Assembly (NCBI GenBank): GCA_020633555.1
Contig: JACKDL010000030.1
Location: 4,985-68,984 of the forward strand
Direction of reading: 5' to 3'
Length of the DNA stretch: 64,000 nucleotides
From: Myxococcales bacterium
GTDB lineage: Bacteria; Myxococcota_A; Bradymonadia; UBA7976; UBA1532
In this document: positions 63,634-64,000 of the stretch, one piece after another
How the letters are laid out: every line of letters begins with the position of its first letter
How positions within the stretch are numbered: position 1 is the stretch's first letter
Position numbers and translations under genes: made by a program
Notes under the pieces: generated by a model
The model's input: only the letters and a program-made list of their open reading frames with translations
What the model was told of the DNA's origin: nothing
The model's database searches: none

Positions 63634-64000
63634 TCAGCCCTCGATCCGCGCGAACTCGGCGCGCAGCCGGGCCAGCGAGGCCTTGGCCACGTCGTAGGCG
63701 CTGGGCAGGTTGCTGGGCTGATCCACGCCTGGGATCCAGTACTTGCGGCGGCTCAGCCGCAGGCCGGCGGCGAACTCCGGCACGGCGTTGAAGATCTCGA
63801 TGGCCACGGGCCCGCGGTAGTGCTTCAGGATGGGGGTGAAGATGCCCTTCCACGGGATCCAGGCGTTCGCCAGATCGCCGCGATCAGGGGGCGAGGCCTG
63901 GCAGTAGTGGAGCCGCCGCGCCTTGGCCAGCGCCTTCACCTGATCAGGGAAGACCTCGGGGCCGGCCCCGTCCAGGGTCTCGTGGGCGCTGTCGATCACC
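63634..64000 (-). CDS. TIM-barrel sugar isomerase/epimerase-like protein, 5' end cut by window edge
   Basis: The visible C-terminal 122 residues show V-I-D-S-A-H-E-T-L-D-G, H-Y-C-Q-A-S-P-P-D-R-G, I-P-W-K-G-I-F and V-A-I-E-I-F-N. They match the last metal-binding part of sugar epimerases of the D-tagatose-3-epimerase/xylose-isomerase-like family. The gene opens the carbohydrate operon and lies four bases from the debranching enzyme. Its start is outside the window. Confidence 0.8.
   Translation of the reverse strand, partial: VIDSAHETLDGAGPEVFPDQVKALAKARRLHYCQASPPDRGDLANAWIPWKGIFTPILKHYRGPVAIEIFNAVPEFAAGLRLSRRKYWIPGVDQPSNLPSAYDVAKASLARLRAEFARIEG

Overview
The window is a very GC-rich (roughly 70% or more by eye), densely coded bacterial segment. 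It most likely comes from a myxobacterium-like organism (phylum Myxococcota, former Deltaproteobacteria). The clues are a protein ending in a MYXO-CTERM-like tag (26563-29199), an Hanks-type Ser/Thr kinase with a trailing transmembrane segment, a PEGA-type periplasmic protein, Gly-rich lipoproteins (one with three Kazal-like domains), and many predicted secreted proteins. No rRNA, tRNA, CRISPR array, phage or transposase gene was recognised. Most operons are tightly packed, with ATGA, GTGA or TGATG stop/start overlaps.

Layout. 1-4973: a secreted protein cut by the window edge, a GST-fold protein, a Ser/Thr kinase and a divergent PEGA-type protein. 4973-9457: a Gly-repeat lipoprotein, an unusual GT51 peptidoglycan glycosyltransferase, a small lipoprotein and a small ABM-like protein. 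9535-12277: a translationally coupled ATPase/FtsX-type permease/TroA-like lipoprotein set. 12282-15343: a FliA/WhiG-like sigma factor divergent from a Prc-type S41 protease. 15526-22162: a tripartite RND efflux operon (TolC, adaptor, oversized RND pump). 22173-26441: a phospholipase-D-family enzyme, a chalcone-isomerase-fold secreted protein, a collagen-like protein split by a 14-bp duplication, and the pair NTAQ1/SufT. 26563-29199: a phosphodiester glycosidase with FG-GAP-like repeats.

29159-33733 is a copper/redox-type locus: MbnH-like di-haem enzyme, MbnP-like protein, a partner of unknown function and a YHYH-domain protein. Three transcription starts here share one ECF-like promoter motif. 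33852-37708 reads as ECF sigma, zinc anti-sigma, caspase-like protease with a probable beta-barrel, and lipoprotein. 37852-39415 is a frameshifted PepT-like peptidase. 39416-41307 has no gene and holds three kinds of repeats, including an inverted pair with compensated hairpins and a 33-bp minisatellite. 41308-44906: a fatty-acid hydroxylase/sterol desaturase, a Kazal lipoprotein and an alkaline-phosphatase-superfamily enzyme.

45061-55278 is the metabolic highlight. It is a seven-gene, fully overlapping operon (molybdenum hydroxylase, SsnA-like amidohydrolase, two PLP enzymes, carbamate kinase, YgeW-like knotted carbamoyltransferase, YgeY-like hydrolase). It matches the core of the anaerobic purine/ureido catabolic cluster but lacks several usual members. 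55303-57837: a membrane protein of unknown function and a nitrobindin-like protein. 57899-64000: a carbohydrate operon with two TIM-barrel isomerase/epimerase-like proteins, a GH63-type glucosidase and a glycogen-debranching-type enzyme.

Four genes carry apparent frameshifts (kinase tail, collagen-like protein, ECF sigma tail, PepT-like peptidase). One is an exact tandem duplication, and at least one lies in a C homopolymer, so assembly error and real mutation both remain open.
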